Of a DNA stretch of 64,000 nt, positions 1 through 11,894 are shown in pieces (within the stretch, counting starts at the first letter, position 1; the number at the start of each line of letters is the position of its first letter). Below the pieces are notes generated by a model. It did no database searches, was not told the origin of the DNA, and worked only from the letters and a program-made list of their open reading frames with translations. This DNA is from Rhododendron vialii (Eukaryota; Streptophyta; Magnoliopsida; Ericales; Ericaceae): assembly GCF_030253575.1 (NCBI RefSeq), contig NC_080566.1:14354501-14418500 (forward strand). The letters run 5' to 3'. The translations under genes were made by a program, and so were the position numbers.

Positions 1-344
1 AATTAAGCATTACAACGATAAAATCAACTTTTCAATTAAAACAATTCAATTATGTGATATCCTAAAAATAATATATAAATAGTTAAACATATAGCACGTC
101 AACATTATACTTAAGTGAGCAGATAGGAGATTTCTACCGTTCTTCTTGGCGGTAGAGCAGCTACGAAGTACGTCGAGTGAAAATGCAGGTGGAGTAACGT
201 CATTTTGGCTTGACTGAAGAATAAAAAGAAAGTAGTTTTCTTTTCCGGAAGCACAATATTTTTGAAATTTTGAAAATCGGGATCAAGAGTGATTTTGAGT
301 GGTGTAGGAAAGGCGGCAAGGTGGCGGTGGAATTGAACTAATTT

Positions 345-397
<53 letters not shown>

Positions 398-526
398 CTA
401 GCCGAAACCTATCTTTCTTTTGCTTTCCAAACTCATATGAATAAAGCATGAGAGAATTGAAGAATTGGTAGTGTGTGTGTGTGCTTGTGAATGTGTTTGT
501 GGGGTGTGAAAGGGAGAGGAGGAACC

Positions 527-534
527 TATTTATA
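527..534 (-). promoter_or_regulatory. TATA-box-like motif in left palindrome arm
   Basis: TATAAATA on the minus strand, in the context CTATAAATAGG followed by a C/T-rich leader-like stretch. Its mirror copy lies at 1907-1914 on the plus strand. Both face outward from the palindrome centre. Transcription is an inference. Confidence 0.4.
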
Positions 535-1906
535 GTAGTAGTAAGAAGATTCTAGATTATCTAAAGAATCAAATCAAATCTAATAATATTCAAATCAAAT
601 CTTTTATAATCATAACCATATCTTATAAAATCTAATAATATCTAAATCAAATCTAAGAAAATCCAACTATATCTAATAAAATCTTATATAATCTAACAAT
701 ATCTTAAAAACTCTATATAATATCCAATAAAATCCAATAAAATCTTATCCTAATCATATCAAATCAAATCCAATCTAATCTTATCTTATCCTAGATTGTT
801 AGGATCATGAACTCAAGGAACGCCTCGCTATTTTCTAAAAACAAACTCCAAAATACATTTTATTTCAAACATTTCTAGGCCCTATTTTCTCCAAAGATAA
901 ATAACATCACCACAATAATCTTAAGCTGCCTTCTAAATAATCTTCTACATGCTCTAAAATTATCAACTCTTCCAAGATCTCTTCAAATTAATCCTTTTAT
1001 GCTTCGATTCAATTTCCACTAATCCGGCTCCACTCATGAAAAAGAAATTATCCGGGAAGTATACGATACAACAGAATAACAAAGCTCATAAGTGGAATCA
1101 ATAAACGATAATCGACCATCAAGTCATCCTCGACCCATTCTGGCTATTGGATAGGCTATTGGTGCATGAGTTCACTTGATCCCTGTACTAAACAATTCTA
1201 TAGTACTTAGCCAACAACATCATATTCGATACCAATTATTCCACTTTTCAACAATATTCCACAGGAGTGAACAAATATCACGAGATAATCAAAATGAGTA
1301 CGAAATTGACAGTGAAGAAAGGATTCCGGAAGTAAGAAGCATATCGTATACTCTCCGAATAATTTCTTTTTCAGGAGTGGAGCTAGATTAGTGGAAATTG
1401 AATCGGAGCATATAAGGATTAATTTGAAGAGGTCTTGAAAGAGTTGATAATTTTGGAGCATGTAGAAGATTATTTAGAAGGCGGCTTAAGATTATTGTGG
1501 TGATGTAATTTATCTATGGAGAAAATAGGGCCTAGAAGTGTTTGAAATAAAATGTATTTTGGAGTTTGTTCTTAGAAAATAGCGGGGCGTTCCTTGAGTT
1601 CATGATCCTAACAATCTAGGATAAGATAAGATTAGATTTTATTAGATATGATTAGGATAAGATTGGATTTGATTTGATTTGATATGATTAGGATAAGATT
1701 TTATTGGATTTTATTGGATATTATATAGAGTTTTTAAGATATTGTTAGATTATATAAGATTTTATTAGATATAGTTGGATTTTCTTAGATTTGATTAAGA
1801 TATTATTAGATTTTATAAGATATGGTTATGATTATAAAAGATTTGATTTGACTATTATTAGATTTGATTTGATTCTTTAGATAATCTAGAATCTTCTTAC
1901 TACTAC

Positions 1907-1914
1907 TATAAATA
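1907..1914 (+). promoter_or_regulatory. TATA-box-like motif in right palindrome arm
   Basis: TATAAATA within CTATAAATAGG, followed by a pyrimidine-rich leader and then the (GA)n array. It mirrors the motif at 527-534. A plant core promoter is plausible but unproven. Confidence 0.4.
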
Positions 1915-2023
1915 GGTTCCTCCTCTCCCTTTCACACCCCACAAATACATTCACAAGCGCGCACACACACACACTACCAATTCTCCAATTCTCTCATGCT
2001 TTATTCATATGAGTTTGGAAAGC

Positions 2024-2096
<73 letters not shown>

Positions 2097-2427
2097 AAAT
2101 TAGTTCAATTCCACCACCACCTTGCTGCCTTTCCTACACCACTCAAAATCACTCTTGATCCTGATTTTCAAAATTCCTAAAAATATTGTGCTTCCGGAAA
2201 AGAAAACTACTTTCTTTTTATTCTTCAGTCAAGCCGAAACGACGTTACTCCACCTGCATTTTCACTCGACGTACTTCGTAGCTGCTCTACCGCCAAGAAG
2301 AACGACAGAAACCTCCTATCTGCTCACCTAAGTATAATGTTGACGTGCTATATATTTAACTATTTATATATTATTTTTAGGATATCACATAATTGAATTG
2401 TTTTAATTGAAAAGTTGATTTTATCGT

Positions 2428-3466
2428 TGTAATGCTTAATTAACTGCATGTTTGTTGATAAGTTGTGATGTTATAATTTTCAATGTTGTCGAACATAGAG
2501 ATGCATGAAATTAGTGACTTATTATTATCGCACGATTGTAGCAAGTTTTGAAAGAATAATGTGAACGCGCAAAATGATGCATATGTACGAAACACGAGAA
2601 ACGAGAAATGGGATACGAAAATAAATGGGAAAATGAAATGTAAAAGGATTGATAATTGTGTGAGCATGAGAACCCGATGGAATCTGAAAGAATGGTTAGC
2701 GGAATCATGGCTCAGGTGTGCGTGTGTGAGCATGAGAACCTGATGGAATTTGAAAGAATGGTTATCGGAATCATGGCTCAGGTGTGCGTGTGTGTGAGCA
2801 TGAGAACCCGATGGAATCTGAAAGATGGTTAGCGGAATCATGGCTCAAGTGTGCGTGTGTGAGCCTGAGAGCCCGATGGAATCTGAAAGATGGTTAGCGG
2901 AATCAGTGCTTTTGGGTGGCAAAATCTGAACCTAGCCTGGGAGCCCGGTAGGTCCTGAAAGATGGTCAGCGGAACCAGTGCTCGAGAGAATAAAATGGAA
3001 AGTGGAATCGATATTTCAAAAATGATAACACTGTTTACGATACGCTGCGATAACTCTGAAAGACACCGACACATTTGATTATTTTTTTGTGATGCTAAAT
3101 TTTTTTTTGAATGATAAATTGTTATATGTTATTTTTGTTAGTGTATGGGACATAGGGGTAGGAGTTAGCTATTGGGCTTAATTGCTCACGGTGTTACTTT
3201 TGTGACCTTGACATCTTATGCCAGAGTTTAGAGACGAACAGATAGGATTTTATAATTTGGAAGAGTTTGGTGCTGAGCAGAATAATGCAGAAGAAGACTG
3301 TCGTCCAGAAGAGTGAAAGTTACCTTAGTACCCCTCCCTTATTTATTTAAACAAGTGTAACACGAATTTAAGGATAATTTTGCTTCTAACGACTTTATGT
3401 TTCTTTTTATTTAATAAATATTGGGAAATTTATTAAATTAACGTTCCCAAGAATCAGGGCATTACA
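2428..3466. mobile_element. LTR-like sequence (possible solo LTR, TGTAATGC...GCATTACA)
   Basis: The stretch opens with TGTAATGC and closes with GCATTACA, the inverted termini typical of plant Ty3-type LTRs. It contains the five-unit tandem repeat at 2659-2995. No matching 5-bp target-site duplication is visible (ATCGT before, ATATG after), so the ends may be coincidental or the element may be rearranged with the palindrome, which overlaps its first 15 bases. No coding sequence is seen. Confidence 0.4.
2659..2995. repeat. Five tandem units of about 67 bp
   Basis: Five consecutive units share a core reading GAATCTGAAAGATGGTTAGC with small changes, each followed by CGGAATCA and a GTGTG-rich spacer. 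The first three are nearly identical and the last two are diverged. The arrangement looks like an LTR-internal or minisatellite array. The ORFs across it are repeat artefacts. Confidence 0.85.
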
Positions 3467-5154
3467 ATATGAATACAAAGAGGTTATTTTATTTAGTAGT
3501 GTTCCCTTTTTGACAAAACTACCAATTATTTATATTTTATGCTTAGTTTTGCACTTTGACAGTTAAAATCCAACCACAAAACACAAGTGGAAGCTTAGCA
3601 ACACGCGGTTCATTTGCTTTCATATTCAATCCATCCTTTCCAGAAGCAATAGAACTTCGTAAATGGTGAGAACTTTATATATTCAAACAAAATAAATTCA
3701 ATAAAATTATCTTCCTACTTATTTTGCTATTTCTCCAAACCCCTCAAGGTGCATGGCAAACACTAAAAAAAATCAGCAATCTTCCACCACCGACACCAAC
3801 AAATCTGCAAAGAGCTCTTCACAAAAAACCAACTGCTGATGACATCTTTGCAATTGTTGACTTATCAACATCAGTTACCGAGGTAATTGGCTTCTAACAA
3901 TAGCATAATTCACATTTGCTACAATATGCCACCACATCCATTCTTAAACATAGCTATAGTCTGATTGTTTGTCTTCATGCACTACTCATACTAGCTTGAA
4001 TATCCAAGCGTACAAGGCACCATCAAAGTAGTTGACTTCAACCAAAATTTTTACTACTTGTCTTGCTTAAACTGCAATAGAGCCACTTATGCATATGGTG
4101 ATGGCAGCTTTTGGTGTAACTATTGTGACAAAAAGTCTTGCCATTGCCCAGGTAAGAAACATAACCAATTGCACCAATTCACTTGTTGCCATGTCTTCCA
4201 CATTTTTGTAATACTATTGTCCGACAAATGCATGAAAAAACTTTCTGCTACTCCCCATTATGCTCTACAAATGCTATGCAATTTTACCTTTCACAAATTT
4301 ATCATGCCCATGCAATACACATTCATAGAAAATACTTAGCAAATGATGCTCGCGTTAACTTTTCTATCCCATGATCAAATTTAATGTGGAAATCACAGAT
4401 GCAACTGGATTCATCCCTGCAATTATATTTTCAGAAAAAGCAAAAGAGCTTTACAACATCACTGCAACATAAATGATCAACAATACAACCGATGTATATT
4501 ATATAATAACTTTCCCTTAATTACACGAGCATGCTTGAATTAATATAGTACAAACAACTAACATAAAAACACCACACAGGGTAATCTATTTGTTTAAATA
4601 ATCCAGAAGCTATCGACCCTCCAAAAATGTGCTATCATGCTAAGGGCATCCATGTACACCTATGGAGCAATTAACCAATGTGTATTTAGTGTGCATTCTA
4701 TCTCACTACAACAAATCTGCCTTTTGGCGACAAGGATTGGCAACAAAACAACAAATACGTTGCCGTTGGGTATATATTGGCGACACACTTTGATGTCGCC
4801 AATAGTTTTCACATTCGGCGATAAGGATTGGTGACACAACAAAAAGTGCGTCGTCGTTGGGTATGTATCGGTGACAAACTTTGATATTGGCAAAAGTCTT
4901 TACATTCGGCGATGCAAGTTGTGTCGCTGAAGGGCAAATTCGGTGACACATTTTGATGTCGGCAAAAGTCTTTATTGGCGGGATGTTTCCCGCGCTTAAC
5001 CTTTCATTTGGCGCTAAGCGAAAATGTTTAGCGACAGCATTACTGCGTCGCCAAAAGTCTTCACAATATCTAATTTTATTAGATGTCATACAATTTTTAA
5101 TAATCTTCGATACGATTATTTAACGGATCTTAATAAGACAAAACTATTTTAACA

Positions 5155-6070
5155 ATGGAGACCGTTGATTTTGTTGTGCTTATTGATTAAATCATTATCG
5201 TAAAAATTTGACTCAATCGAGTTTAGAAAGCTCCTTGCATTGGTACGCAATTTGATTTTAGGATGATAGTTATTGTCCGATCAAATGTGTAGCGATACCC
5301 GATCAACTTCATTCTTGGTAAGATTGATAAACTCCATAATATGTAAAACATAGACAGTTCAAATTGCAAAATAAAGACTCTAGTATGGGTCAGGTCTTGC
5401 AATCTAATACTTTAATGCCTCAGGATGAATGAAATGTTATCCGATTAGGCGGTTGCTGATATCCGATGATCTTAAATTTTGGTGACAACGATGAAATCAG
5501 TGAGATGTGAAATGCTAACGGTTCAAATCGGCCGCTATAAAAATTGAGTTGGTAATGACCTTTAAATTCTATACATTCAATGTAATTGTTAACGTACTAA
5601 ATCTTATATTGTACTTGAACGTACGGTAGTCATTTGACGGCGACATAATTACAACGATCCAGACCATTGATTTTGTTTTTCGTGTTGTTTATATCATTCT
5701 CGTAAAAATTTGTCTCAATCGGGTTTAAAAAGCTTCTTTATCAAGACACAATTTGATTAACATAATGAGTTTTTCTGTCTGATCAAAGTGTGTGGCGATA
5801 CCCGATTAATTTCGTTATTTGTATGAATGTTGTTCGATCAGAAAGTCGCTGATATTCGATGATCCTCGAAGAAAAAAAAAGACTCATGTGGGGGTCGAGT
5901 ATTGCAATCTAGTTGTGTAATGCCTCGGGATGCACCAAATGTTGTTCGATCAGGCAGTCGCTGATATTCGATGATCCTCAATTTTGGTGAAAATGATGGA
6001 ATCAATAAGACGCGAAATTCTAATGGTTCAGATCGACCATTATTAAAATGTAATTGGCTGATTAAGTTTA
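5155..6070. repeat. Diverged internal repeats in the left part of the CACTA element
   Basis: Two or three related blocks recur (about 5155-5580, 5655-5860 and 5870-6070). Shared words include CGATACCCGAT, CGTAAAAATTTG, TCGCTGATATTCGATGATCC and GGTTCAGATCG. They lie between the subterminal repeats and the presumed first exon and have no good coding frame. Confidence 0.65.
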
Positions 6071-6358
6071 GAATTTGTCTGTACTGCATGATATGAGGGT
6101 GCTTAATTATTTTGGCGCTAATTCTCCAAAATAATTGAAATCCCAAATCTGCTTGGCGCTATGTTTCATGCTACATTTTTTTACTTTTTGGCTCCAAAAC
6201 AACGTAGTAACAATGGATGATAATTATTTTTTTATTTTATTTCGGATAAAAAAGAAAGATAAAGGGGAACGCTTCTTATCCTTTCTCTTTCATAATTCAC
6301 TCTAACGTTACAGACGATGCAACCACTTGGTCTCGAGCTCTCGTTACCAGGTCTCTCT

Positions 6359-6359
<1 letters not shown>

Positions 6360-6407
<48 letters not shown>
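6360..6407. repeat. (CT)n microsatellite in CACTA leader region
   Basis: Near-pure CT array downstream of a short T/A-rich, promoter-like stretch. It fits a 5' untranslated leader of the element's gene. A Leu/Ser-repeat ORF over it is an artefact. Confidence 0.8.
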
Positions 6408-8036
6408 CTTCTTATTTCTCTCTACGAAGATCATCTATTTATCGATTCTTCTTCTTGATTCTCTCTATGAAGATCATCTATTTTTCAATTTTCAATTTAC
6501 TTTTTCGACGAAGAATTGGGGCAAAATGTTGGGGCTTTGCATGGCGGCGTGTGGTCGTCGGTGCGCCACTTGACTAGGAGCTGACAGGACGGGTTGGATT
6601 CATTGGCCTTTTGTCGCCATGCATGGGTCTAGTGCGTTGAATTAGATTCAGACCTTTGACAGGAACTTTAGTACTCTCTCTCTCTCTCTCTCCTGATTCT
6701 CTCTACGCAGAGAAGACCCCTTTGTGTATAGCTTTGTGCTGATAGGTTGTGTTTTCTCCTTGTTTTGGCTAAGGCCCGTCGTAATCCTTGTTTGAGCTTT
6801 ATAAATCTTCACAATTTACCAAAAAAGGAAGACCCCCTTTATCAACTAATAGTATTCCTTATCTTTTTCAAACCCTAGGTTTCTCTAATTTAGATTATTT
6901 TTCGAATGTTATATTATTATTATTTTTTGAACTAGCCTAATTTTGAAACCCTAAGTTTCTGTTTTTGTCTGATTTAAGGTTTATGGTATGTTGTTTCTGT
7001 CTAGAACATGCAAACTATTTTAGACTGTTGAAGATTTTGAAAACTTGGCCATAATGATATGATTTTGGTACTGATTTTGCTATTTTGAGCCTATGAAATT
7101 GCATTGAGTCTTTTGGATAGATCGCGTTCTTTGCATTGTTCTGATTATGAGTATTGGAAGTCTCCTAAGAATCCTTGTAGTGTAGTGTGTTTATTTTACA
7201 ATATAAATGCGATGAAATATTGTTACTGATTGTGTATGGGCCGGGGGCTGTACATATTATGGGGTTCCGTGTTGGTCATTTTACTACTATTAGGGAACAA
7301 TAATGATGGGGCATGGTGTGGCATATGTGGGTTGGGTTGGCTGCTGCTGCAGTTTTTTAAAATGCTAATAATGTTAGGATGTATGGTAGTGTGGTATTGG
7401 TACTGATATCCAGAATATGAATGGGTCAAAAGGGGGTTTTTAACTCTAAGCTTGGGAATACTAATATATGCAAATCACACATATTTTGTACCCATTCTTC
7501 TATTTTAGTAATAGCTCTCCGTGCATACCTTTGTTATATCTAGTGAAATCCAATTAGTAAGAGCTGGAATGATGCAACTTTCAATCAAGTACTTATGGTA
7601 GATTTTCTTCAACGTAGTATTTATAAGTGATTTTTCCTTGCACATTGGCTGAAATTGAAGAAAACTAGTAAACAACTTTGGCCAATCTTTTGTGAAGAAG
7701 GTACCATGTTATTGCTGATTGCTCTCTTCATGTATTTTCCCCTTTTGTGTTTTGAGTTCTATCTTTTATTGAAGTAGAGGCGACCTTTGTGTTAGAAAAA
7801 GTTTCTTTCGGAATGTAAAAATACGCTTTTGGATTCTCTCTTTTTGGAATGTGGTATGCATTATCTGCATTTACTTAATCTATTTTTTTGATAGAGATGG
7901 TGTTATCTTGTTAGTGAATTGCTAAATATAACAGTAGTTAGTGAATTTTGACATTTTTCTAATAGAAGTGATGGTATCTTGTTGATGAATTTCTAGATTC
8001 TAACATTAGTTATTGGATTTCTATATGCTGACAGAA

Positions 8037-10998
8037 ATTGAAAAGGAAAGGCAAGAAACTATTAAACATAACTGAAAAGAATTAGAGGCTGTTGAGATAG
8101 ATCCTGCTAGGTTGAAGAGCATGGCAATGTCATTGTTTGGTTCAAAACCGAAAGCAAGTGGTAAAAGCACTAAAGAGGGGAACAACAAGGTGGGCCATGG
8201 CGCTAATCTTGATTATATACCACCTGAAGGTGGAGAAATTCTAAGTTCCTGCAGTGACAATGATGTGTCTTCTAGGTCTCAAGCTAAAAAGGTGATATTT
8301 GCATATGATTACTCTTATAGTTGCAATCTTTTTTACTTGTTTTGGGAATGCATATATTGTATTATAGTTGCAATCCATTTTAATTCTTTTGTTTCTAAAT
8401 TTTAGGCAAAAGTTATGGGTCCAAGAAAAAAAAGAGGCACTTCAACTACTCAAGCTTTGAGAAAATCACAAAGAATTCAAAAAGAGGGTGGCAGCCCCAA
8501 TGGAACGACCTCATCTCTGGCAACTGAACCTACAGTTAATCATGCTGAAGGCATGTCTGTGATGGTTGCCCAACCTTCTGAGCTCCCCACCTCACCTACC
8601 AATGAGACCAACCAGCATTCTAGCCTGCCTAATGTCAGAGGCAGCACGAGTGAGAAATTATATATCATGTCAATTTTTATTTGTGAAACTGAGTACTTAT
8701 AAGCTGAAATTGTGTCCGTCTATTTTATTCCCTCTCTCATATGCATGCAATTTGAAAATGATGGAGTTTATTTTAGCGTTGACACTTCACATATAGATGC
8801 TGAAACTCTACTATATGATCTTGACTTGCCGTAAATTTGATTTACAAGTTGTAATTTTGTCTGTGTATGTGGGAACTCTTTTTTTAAAACTCAGTTAAAG
8901 TTGCATTATGTTCTTTAATAGGGTCCACCTTAATCCCAAGTAAGAAGCATGTACGAGGTCCTACAAGGGATAAATGTGGATAAGAAAAGGAAAAAGCTTG
9001 GTCATCCGGGTACTCATCATCCCATTCCCATTGAAATAGATCACGAAGCAATGGCAATCGTTGGAGATTATGCATCTTCCGTGGCTTATGCTGCAGAGGA
9101 GAGTATTCGATCTCATGCTCCAGTTCGAGACATTGGGTCGGTAGATATTGATTTTGGGATCAAAGAATTCATTATTCTGCGTGTTGGGGTAATTTGCCTT
9201 TTTTGGTACTCTTTTAACACATTATCCATTTAATTCACTCACCTACCAACTTATATTAAACTTGGTCGTTTCCTTACAGCAAACATTTTGAATCGGTGAC
9301 TATAAGAACGATATGGTTCTTAGGCACGTCATCGACGTTAAATGCCAAGCTTTGTACAGAGTCTAAAAGTGCAGGTTACACGATCACTACAAAGTGATCA
9401 AGAAGGAGGTGTCTGACCCCCAAAACCATCCATTATATCTCTGTAATCCAGAGGACTGAAAATTCATGATTAAGAAAGTATGGCGGAAAAAAGCTTTTAA
9501 GGCAATCTTTGTCCTTTTTTAGTATATAATAGACATTACTATAGATGCATAAATTAGTAGAAAGATGTGGAAGCAACAAAACATGTAAGATCCTATTGGC
9601 TTGTTCTTTGGTTGGGAAGTACTCGACAAGTTTGTTTTATGGTTTTTCGCAGAAGAAGTCTAAGAGAGGGAAAAATGCATGAAAATCATTGAAATATAAC
9701 CATACTAGCGGCTCCCAATCATTTGTAGCATGAGCATCCAAGTTTGTAACTAGGACTTTGTAGTTATCTTTTTTTTTTTTTTTAAATTATAAACTTGCTT
9801 ATTCTAATGTTAAGGCGAAATGCAAATTAAATAATAGGTAAAAAAAGAAAATACAGAGCAGTCTTTTCCAGAGTTTTTTTTTTAAATTATAAACTTGCTT
9901 ATTCTAATGTTAAGGCGAAATACAAATTAAATAATAGGTAAAAAAAGAAAATAGAGAGCAGTCTTTTCCAGAGAGGTTCAAGGACACACACATACATCAT
10001 CGACATGGAGAGGAAGTATGGATAAATGACAAGGCTTAGGAAGTTCATGTACGTATGAACTTTACTAAATTCTACTACATCTGCTCAGTTTATTGTGTTC
10101 CTTATCTGCTCTGTTTGCAAATGATTTAAGTGCGAATAAACAAGGCTACGTCATCGATACTTGATTTAAGTTATCTTCCCCTTTATTTGATTGCAAATGC
10201 AGGTTCTTATATATGCCGATAATGGCCTAAGTGAACAGCTAATAACAGACCTTACGTGTTCTTAGAAAATAGTGCTACTGCAGGGTTAATTCTTGTTAAC
10301 TCACTTGGCAATTTGCATTATTTCAAACTAAGAGCAACGTTTATATGATCGTGGGTATATGTTTATATTTAGGGAGTAGTTGACAAATGATCGGTGAATT
10401 GCCAAAAAATTTGTACTACTTTGTTTGCTGCATAAGCAAAATTACTGAAAATGATATATCTTGATATGCTTACTGTCAAACCTTTGAAGATCAGCATAAG
10501 AATTCATGATATGGTCTTGATTTTGCTTCAAACATATTTTCTTTGTTGGTAGACTACCGATCATAAACAGATTGCCAAATGTAAATTTCTACATATACAT
10601 GTAATATGCTAACTAATTCAACTTGGTGTAGGCTGAGATTGCTAAAAAGATAGCCGAGTAGTCACAACTCGGTGTCACAAATCCACAATCTGAGGTACAA
10701 GTTTCCATTGATGTGCTTGGGGAGAGATCAAGCTACTTAAAGGGATATTTATGGAATTCGAAAGGGCACATATGCAACACAGTCTCAAGTAGTCCCAAAT
10801 TCAGAGGTAGTTACTCTTAAAGAAGTCGTGGCTGATCAAGCAAAACTCCTAGCTGATTATGCTAAAAAATTTGAAACCATGATGCTCTTCGTGGCTATGA
10901 AGAATGGAGTTGATCCAGCTACCATTCTGGGGTTGATTTCAAGTAATGAAAATGGAGAAGACACTTCGATTGGACAAGAAGATGGAATTTTGACTTAA
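8037..10998 (+). pseudogene. TNPA/Ptta-type CACTA transposase-accessory gene, degenerate, multi-exon
   Basis: Exons with plausible GT/AG borders lie at about 8037-8291, 8406-8649, 8923-9190, 9281-9490 and 10632-10998. The second encodes a basic start (GPRKKRGTSTTQALRKSQRI). The third has the RGPTRG motif, then HPIPIEIDHEAMAIVGDYAS and EESIRSHAPVRDIG; the fourth has CRLHDHYKVIKKEV and LCNPED-KFMIKKVW. Together these match the Ptta/En/Spm plant transposase domain. The last exon carries VLGERSSYLKG and a coiled C-terminus ending DGILT. Decay is clear: a stop after KHN in the first exon, a 1-nt frameshift after RGPTR, stops where Trp is expected in exon four, and a frameshift after YLKG. In CACTA elements this protein binds subterminal repeats; here it cannot be made intact. 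Confidence 0.72.
9774..9973. repeat. Two-copy tandem duplication, 100-bp unit
   Basis: Bases 9774-9873 and 9874-9973 are almost identical, each starting with a T-run and ending AGTCTTTTCCAGAG. It lies in an intron-like part of the CACTA gene. Confidence 0.9.
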
Positions 10999-11894
10999 AT
11001 GGAGGTTGAACGTGCCGATTTTAGATGTTTTGAATGGTTTTTGGATATTTCGTTTGATGCAACTATGGTTGGTTATTACTGTTGAAAATGTTTGGATGCA
11101 TAGACATCTAGATTAGTTTTTCGATACAAGGCTGGTGGAGTAAATTTGTGGAGACATGGCAGGTGGAGTAAACTAGTTTTTGGATACATGGTAGGTGGAG
11201 TAATTTTTTGGTTGTATTTTGGATGTTTGGATAAGTAAGGGATAATCCTTTGGCTGTAATATTCTAGATGTTTGGATAATCGATTTTTGGATTGGATATA
11301 TTTAAGGTATTAGAATGACCTATCTATTGATTTTGATGAACTTCTAAATGAGTTTGGTTGGAATGAATGTATTTACAAGTTACTGATAATTATGAATGGA
11401 TAAATGCATGATATCAGGTTATAGGGAAAAAATAGATTTAATAAAAATTGTATCCTCTTTATTTAAAATTCTTTTGCCGACGCAAAGTCTGTCACCAAAG
11501 GTGCTATATTATTCTAGATTAAATGCACTTTTGCTGACGCCAACTTGTGTTTCCAAATCCATTACTTTTTGCCGACACAAGCAGTTTGCGTGGCAGAAAC
11601 TATTGCCGACATGGCAACACTGATGACGTGCCGATGCAAGGTCTTACGTCGGCGAAACTCTTTGTCGACACAAATATGCCTTTGCCGACAATTTTTTTGT
11701 GACGGCAGAACCCGATTTGTTGTAGTGTCTTCAACTCAGCACTTGGGGAAGCATCAAGCCAGAATCTAGGACCAGACACCCCAAAGAAGTGTCAGACAAA
11801 AGTAGCCTGCATAGCAGAATCACCAATAAATGATGACACCATGGAGGAAGATGGAGCTATTGAGCCTTTGAAGAACAAGCAGAAAAAGGAATAG

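Larger units (their letters stand above)
1..2442. repeat. Long inverted repeat (palindrome), arms about 1.1 kb
   Basis: The sequence from base 1 to about 1069 is the near-exact reverse complement of about 1342 to 2442, leaving a loop of roughly 270 bp. The match starts at the first base of the window, so the structure probably continues to the left. Each arm holds a (CT)n or (GA)n array (about 348-394 and 2031-2093), a tract of repeated ATCTAATA/AAATC-like words, and a TATA box facing outward (527-534 on the minus strand, 1907-1914 on the plus strand). Small mismatches and indels separate the arms, so the duplication is not brand new. It could be a foldback-type or long-TIR transposon, or an inverted duplication of a promoter-bearing segment. 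The arm ORFs are driven by the repeat and are not convincing genes. Confidence 0.85.
4704..11727. mobile_element. CACTA (En/Spm-type) DNA transposon, 7.0 kb, TSD TCT
   Basis: The element begins CACTACAACAAATC and ends with the exact reverse complement GATTTGTTGTAGTG. It is flanked by the 3-bp duplication TCT (4701-4703 and 11728-11730), the CACTA hallmark. Both ends carry subterminal clusters: GGCGACA/GGCGATA-type words on the left (4730-5060) and GCCGACG/GCCGACA on the right (11470-11700), the usual transposase-binding arrangement. The interior has a TNPA/Ptta-like gene in ruins and no visible DDE transposase (TNPD-type) gene, so it is non-autonomous or decayed. It sits in an exon of the RPA1-like pseudogene. 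Confidence 0.93.
3563..11894 (+). pseudogene. RPA1-like (replication factor A, C-terminal OB-fold) pseudogene, interrupted by a CACTA element
   Basis: RPA1-type proteins bind single-stranded DNA; the C-terminal domain is an OB fold with an embedded zinc ribbon. Exon-like pieces with GT/AG borders lie at about 3563-3665 (ending ...ELRKW), about 3750-3882, 3995-4151, and from about 4340. The third encodes YPSVQGTIKVVDF followed by the zinc-ribbon cysteines of SCLNCNRATYAYGD and FWCNYC. A later piece encodes TDATGFIPAIIFSEKAKEL, typical of the domain. The 3' exon continues past the CACTA insertion: ...FSVHSI before 4703 and FNSALGEASSQ after 11728, stopping at 11892-11894. At least two frameshifts (in the 3750-3882 exon and near 4370) and the 7-kb insertion make it non-functional. 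RPA-like proteins occur both as host genes and in plant Helitrons; I cannot tell which this was. Confidence 0.7.

Noticed and set aside
111-449. 112-aa minus-strand ORF with Arg/Glu repeat
   Set aside because: Created by the GA microsatellite in the palindrome arm; the mirror copy on the other arm is broken.
6317-6577. 86-aa ORF with Leu/Ser repeat
   Set aside because: Driven by the CT array in the CACTA leader; no conserved residues.
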